Below the pieces are notes generated by a model. The model saw only the letters and a list, made by a program, of their open reading frames with translations, had not been told where the DNA came from and did no database searches. From the NCBI GenBank assembly GCA_035578155.1, contig JAPWDM010000001.1, positions 166,133,498 to 166,197,497 of the forward strand: DNA of 64,000 nucleotides, in the 5' to 3' direction. The stretch comes from Brachynemurus nebulosus (Eukaryota; Arthropoda; Insecta; Neuroptera; Myrmeleontidae). This document shows, one piece after another, positions 60,220 through 64,000 of this stretch (positions are counted from its first letter, which is position 1; every line of letters begins with the position of its first letter). The translations under genes and the position numbers were made by a program.

Positions 60220-61520
60220 GGGCCATGTGCATAAACTACTACTAAAGTTAGTAGCGAAATTTTAGCAGTGCTACTAGGCGCTACTACACTTCCACTGAAA
60301 TTTAGTAGTGAAATTTTAGTAGCGGGCACGGTTGCTATTAAATATAGAAAGTAGTGTGTTTTGAACTTCTCAAGTAAAATAACCGTCCAATAAAAATTTA
60401 TTTAATAAATATTTTTTACTAAAATATCAGTAATATTTTTTTACCTATGTACTTAAATTCGAAAAGAGTATTGAGAGATATTCGAGAAATGAACGATATT
60501 CGCAAGTTACATAACAGGAAAATTTACAACAAAAGAATTGACTAGGGATGTAACGCTACCTAAATTTGCCGATACGATATCGCTGCCGATTATTGTAGTT
60601 AATAATCGACGATACCAATACCGATATCAATGCCTTAGTAAATAATAAATCAAATTATATGTACCTTGGGCGTTTGTATGTCTTTATATGCATAAAACTT
60701 ACCTATATTTAACAGAGACTTGACCTTGTGGGAAGTGTAAAAAAATGTCAGATCAAAACTCAAAGAAAATATTTATTACAATTATTATTATCAACCAAAG
60801 TGGTAATTAAGAAAGTTAGTAAAGTAAATTTCATTACATAGAGTAATAAATTGATACATCTTCTGGCAGATTTTTGTTAAGAAAGCAAATTTTTTTCAAA
60901 TTATTTGCAAATAATCTGTAACGCAAATCATTTTGTATGAGGCTTGCGGTTGAAAACTTTTTAACTTTTCGAACTGTGTGATTCGTTACATACTTAGAAT
61001 TAACCCATTAAATAAATTAAACGAAGACAAACTTTTTTTATTTCATTTTATTTATTTTTAATCCATTCTAAAATATTTATAACTTTTTAAATCGTAAAGA
61101 GTAGTATTCATAATATTTATTAAACTTATTAAGCTTGTTAAAGATTATCCATTTTATTCTTCGAAATAAATACCAAATACGAAATAGATGCATTAAAAAC
61201 AAAACAAAAAGAAATTCAAAATATAAAATTGACATTTGTCATAAAAGTCAAAATATAAAATTGACATTTGTCATGAATGTCAAAATATAATATTGACATT
61301 TATCATTAATATTGTTTAACATTTTTCAAAATTTAACCAAATTTCACACTCATACCCATCTGATTATTAAAAGAAAACTATAAAAATAATAATAAACGGT
61401 GAAAATAACTCTTTTTATTTATTTTATCTTTAAATAACGTGTTGCCAAATTTAAATTGCTATTACCCTAGTAACAACTAGTAGTAGGAACAAAAAATTTT
61501 TATGCACATCAATTATTTAA
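60220..61520. mobile_element. Foldback-like insertion (GTGCATAAACTACTACT ends)
   Basis: GTGCATAAACTACTACTAAA near 60228 faces AACAACTAGTAGTAGG and TTTTTATGCACAT near 61474-61510. TTAGTAGCG motifs lie inside the left end. At about 60545 a further hAT-like end (TAGGGATGTAACG with CGATACCGATAT motifs) begins. Confidence 0.5.
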
Positions 61521-61578
61521 TAGTACAACTATGTTCTACTTAATTAAAATTGACATAGTGTTTGAAAAATTACCAAAC

Positions 61579-61650
61579 TGGATCGGCTGGGACTCGAACC
61601 CGGATCTCTTGGTTACCAGCCAAGCGCCTTACCAACTAGGCCACCGATCA
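61579..61650 (-). tRNA. tRNA-Thr-like, anticodon GGT, array copy 1
   Basis: Same 72-nt fold as 41366-41437 but the loop reads CTGGTAA, giving anticodon GGT. Box A and box B are intact. Thr-GGT is not a normal eukaryotic cytosolic tRNA (AGT is used), so it is probably a tRNA-derived repeat. Confidence 0.6.
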
Positions 61651-61926
61651 CTTGTTCGAGTGCCACTCCAATTCAGTAATCAATCAAACACAACCTCTCT
61701 CTAATGCGAGACGCAGTTTTATACTTTTAATTTCAAATGTTATCGAGTGCCTGTGAAACATTATTAGTGTATGGCGGATTTTTACCCGTATTTAAACATA
61801 CACCAATATCCATATGTTCACTCAATGTTCAGCTTTGGCTGATACTTGAACACTCGATGTACTTTGGCAAATGGCCAATTCATTATGTTAATTAAAATTG
61901 ACATAGTGTTTGAAAAATTACCAAAC

Positions 61927-61998
61927 TGGATCGGCTGGGACTCGAACCCGGATCTCTTGGTTACCAGCCAAGCGCCTTACCAACTAGGCCACCGATCA
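61927..61998 (-). tRNA. tRNA-Thr-like, anticodon GGT, array copy 2
   Basis: Identical to the copy at 61579, exactly 348 bp further on. Confidence 0.6.
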
Positions 61999-62274
61999 CT
62001 TGTTCGAGTGCCACTCCAATTCAGTAATCAATCAAACACAACCTCTCTCTAATGCGAGACGCAGTTTTATACTTTTAATTTCAAATGTTATCGAGTGCCT
62101 GTGAAACATTATTAGTGTATGGCGGATTTTTACCCGTATTTAAACATACACCAATATCCATATGTTCACTCAATGTTCAGCTTTGGCTGATACTTGAACA
62201 CTCGATGTACTTTGGCAAATGGCCAATTCATTATGTTAATTAAAATTGACATAGTGTTTGAAAAATTACCAAAC

Positions 62275-62346
62275 TGGATCGGCTGGGACTCGAACCCGGA
62301 TCTCTTGGTTACCAGCCAAGCGCCTTACCAACTAGGCCACCGATCA
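62275..62346 (-). tRNA. tRNA-Thr-like, anticodon GGT, array copy 3
   Basis: Identical to the preceding copies at the 348-bp period. Confidence 0.6.
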
Positions 62347-62622
62347 CTTGTTCGAGTGCCACTCCAATTCAGTAATCAATCAAACACAACCTCTCTCTAA
62401 TGCGAGACGCAGTTTTATACTTTTAATTTCAAATGTTATCGAGTGCCTGTGAAACATTATTAGTGTATGGCGGATTTTTACCCGTATTTAAACATACACC
62501 AATATCCATATGTTCACTCAATGTTCAGCTTTGGCTGATACTTGAACACTCGATGTACTTTGGCAAATGGCCAATTCATTATGTTAATTAAAATTGACAT
62601 AGTGTTTGAAAAATTACCAAAC

Positions 62623-62694
62623 TGGATCGGCTGGGACTCGAACCCGGATCTCTTGGTTACCAGCCAAGCGCCTTACCAACTAGGCCACCGATCA
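62623..62694 (-). tRNA. tRNA-Thr-like, anticodon GGT, array copy 4
   Basis: Identical to the preceding copies; lies in the truncated last unit. Confidence 0.6.
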
Positions 62695-62804
62695 CTTGTT
62701 CGAGTGCCACTCCAATTCAGTAATCAATCAAACACAACCTCTCTCTAATGCGAGACGCAGTTTTATACTTTTAATTTCAAATGTTATCGAGTGCCTGTGA
62801 AACA

Positions 62805-62843
62805 TTATTAACAGTAAATAAGTAAATTCGAAAAAAAAATATA
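62805..62843 (+). repeat. 39-bp direct repeat, right copy
   Basis: Perfect copy of 60181-60219; its first six bases TTATTA overlap the end of the tRNA array. Confidence 0.95.
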
Positions 62844-63639
62844 AGTTTTTGAAATAGTCACATAGGTTACTCTATTCATGAATTTGACTAAAAATTTAGT
62901 CGATTAGTCGACTACTGTATGTTCGATATTTTCAACCAATGACTAATTTTCTCTGAAAAATGATTTTAGTCGATTAATCGATTAACTGTTCCTCGGCTCG
63001 ACATCACTAGCATGCAGCCTGGTAGTATTTTTTAGTCAGTTTTGCGTATACGTATAAATTGCGTCAGTTATCAAATGTTTTAATTTGTGTACTTATGTTA
63101 TATCTATATGTAACTGTATATTTGCCTAGGTTTTCTTTATCTAACTCAGCATTTTAAGAAAAAATTAATATGTATTAAATATGTATGTATATGGTTAGGG
63201 TTTCATAGTTTAGTAGAAGACGTGGTATATGAGATAGTTGGAAAAAAATAGGGAATGAAAAATAATACACTTTTGACTCGTTGTAAGCAACATCAAAAGA
63301 TTGAATTAGAATCATATACCATCCTAAAAATCAGTCGGAATCTTAAAATTTCGGGATCCCAAGATTTCAAGATTGGATGCCCAGGCCCGATGTGAGGATG
63401 GGGTAGCCAGGGTTGCAGCCCCGGGGCCCGCAGTTGTCGGTAAGGCGCCTGAGAAAAATAAAAAAAGCTTTCTTTTTGCTCGTCACGTTTGGGGGAGAAA
63501 AATTTTTAAAAATTGTAATTTATTCCTGAGGCCCGACAATTTTCTTCACGGCCCTGTGGGTGCTTTAGTAATGTATTGTAAGCTTACAATTGTATAGAGA
63601 ACCACCGAAAACCAAGTCAAGCGCCGGCGTAACATATAA

Positions 63640-63955
63640 AGTAAATATCCCTGCTGCAGCATCCTGCATAACATGCGAATTTTCGTTTAAAAAAATTAGT
63701 TTTTCTCGGAAACTAGTTGACATAGAATAATAGTTTAAAGACCTTTTTTATGTGATTTTTTCTCCTCTTTTTAATGATGTAAAAAAATTTCGCAAAAATT
63801 TTTGAATAAGTGGAAATTTCGGCAAAAAGCTAATTTTTTCGCGAACAAAAACCATGTTTCCGGCATCGTGTCTAACCAACGAACTTGTCCAACGGTCGCG
63901 TCATGACAGTGGCCATAATAGCTGAATTTTCGATTCGAAAATTCGCTAAAAGTTT
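63640..63955 (-). repeat. TAGCGAATTTTCG-family copy
   Basis: Inverse orientation, from CTGCTGCAGCATCCTGCATA to GATTCGAAAATTCGCTAAAA. Confidence 0.75.
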
Positions 63956-64000
63956 CAATTGATTTAGAAAATTTAATGATTCTGGAGATTTTGCTGTCTT

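Larger units (their letters stand above)
61540..62807 (-). repeat. 348-bp tandem array, about 3.6 units, each with a tRNA-like gene
   Basis: Units start near 61540, 61888, 62236 and 62584 and appear identical by eye over their shared length. Each has one Thr-like tRNA on the minus strand plus TATGTTCACTCAATGTTCAG and GAGTGCCTGTGAAACATTAT. The last unit stops after GAAACATTATTA and joins the 39-bp repeat. Confidence 0.95.
59907..63009. mobile_element. hAT-like element with 8-bp duplication, containing the tRNA array
   Basis: Starts TAGTGATGTCGG and ends CGACATCACTA, flanked by GCATGCAG (59899-59906 and 63010-63017). The subtermini are filled with TTAGTCGACTAA and AATCGATTA motifs. Its original core is expanded by an insertion between two 39-bp direct repeats. 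Confidence 0.85.

Noticed and set aside
61846..62748. Repeated 68-codon ORF read in each unit of the 348-bp array and at 41312-41518
   Set aside because: It is a translation across the reverse of the tRNA-like gene (…GWDSNPDLLVTSQAPYQLGH…), a well-known kind of spurious frame, and not a protein.

Overview
The window reads as AT-rich, transposon-dense nuclear DNA from an insect. Coding exons are short and separated by long introns with GT..AG boundaries. One gene encodes a ZAD domain, which is an arthropod domain, and another is a long sororin/Dalmatian-type cohesion protein. The order of insect cannot be fixed from sequence alone.

Genes. (1) 2319-14006 (+) is the 3' part of ATG14 (Barkor), in six visible exons ending in the amphipathic BATS tail; three single-base indels in two exons look like homopolymer errors. 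(2) 15505-15708 (+) is an unidentified pair of terminal exons directly after a satellite array. (3) 26593-29369 (-) is a complete three-exon gene for a 154-residue ZAD protein without C2H2 fingers. (4) 29645-36477 (+) is a head-to-head partner of that gene and encodes an 804-residue sororin/Dalmatian homologue, whose C-terminal sororin motif sits on a last exon 4.4 kb downstream. (5) 38582-39336 (-) is a broken coding fragment. (6) Two candidate first coding exons with good donors lie at 47543-47680 and 56733-56867 (+); their downstream exons are not visible.

Most of the rest is mobile DNA. hAT-type elements with 8-bp target duplications lie at 5879, 10631, 24061, 28174 and 59907. PIF/Harbinger-like foldbacks with 3-bp targets (TTA, or TTG in one case) are frequent. 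piggyBac-like TTAA elements and several TA-flanked MITEs are also present. Three large, near-perfect palindromes (24676-25555, 35053-36337, 40450-40940) carry a hammerhead-ribozyme-like motif in each arm. The first lies beside a fragment of a Penelope-like retroelement protein that is itself flanked by two more hammerhead-like motifs.

A 348-bp unit containing a tRNA-Thr-like gene occurs once at 41.3 kb (anticodon TGT) and as a 3.6-copy tandem array at 61.5-62.8 kb (anticodon GGT), the array lying inside a hAT element. Several loci supply both an empty and a filled copy of a repeat, so the order of insertions can be read directly.
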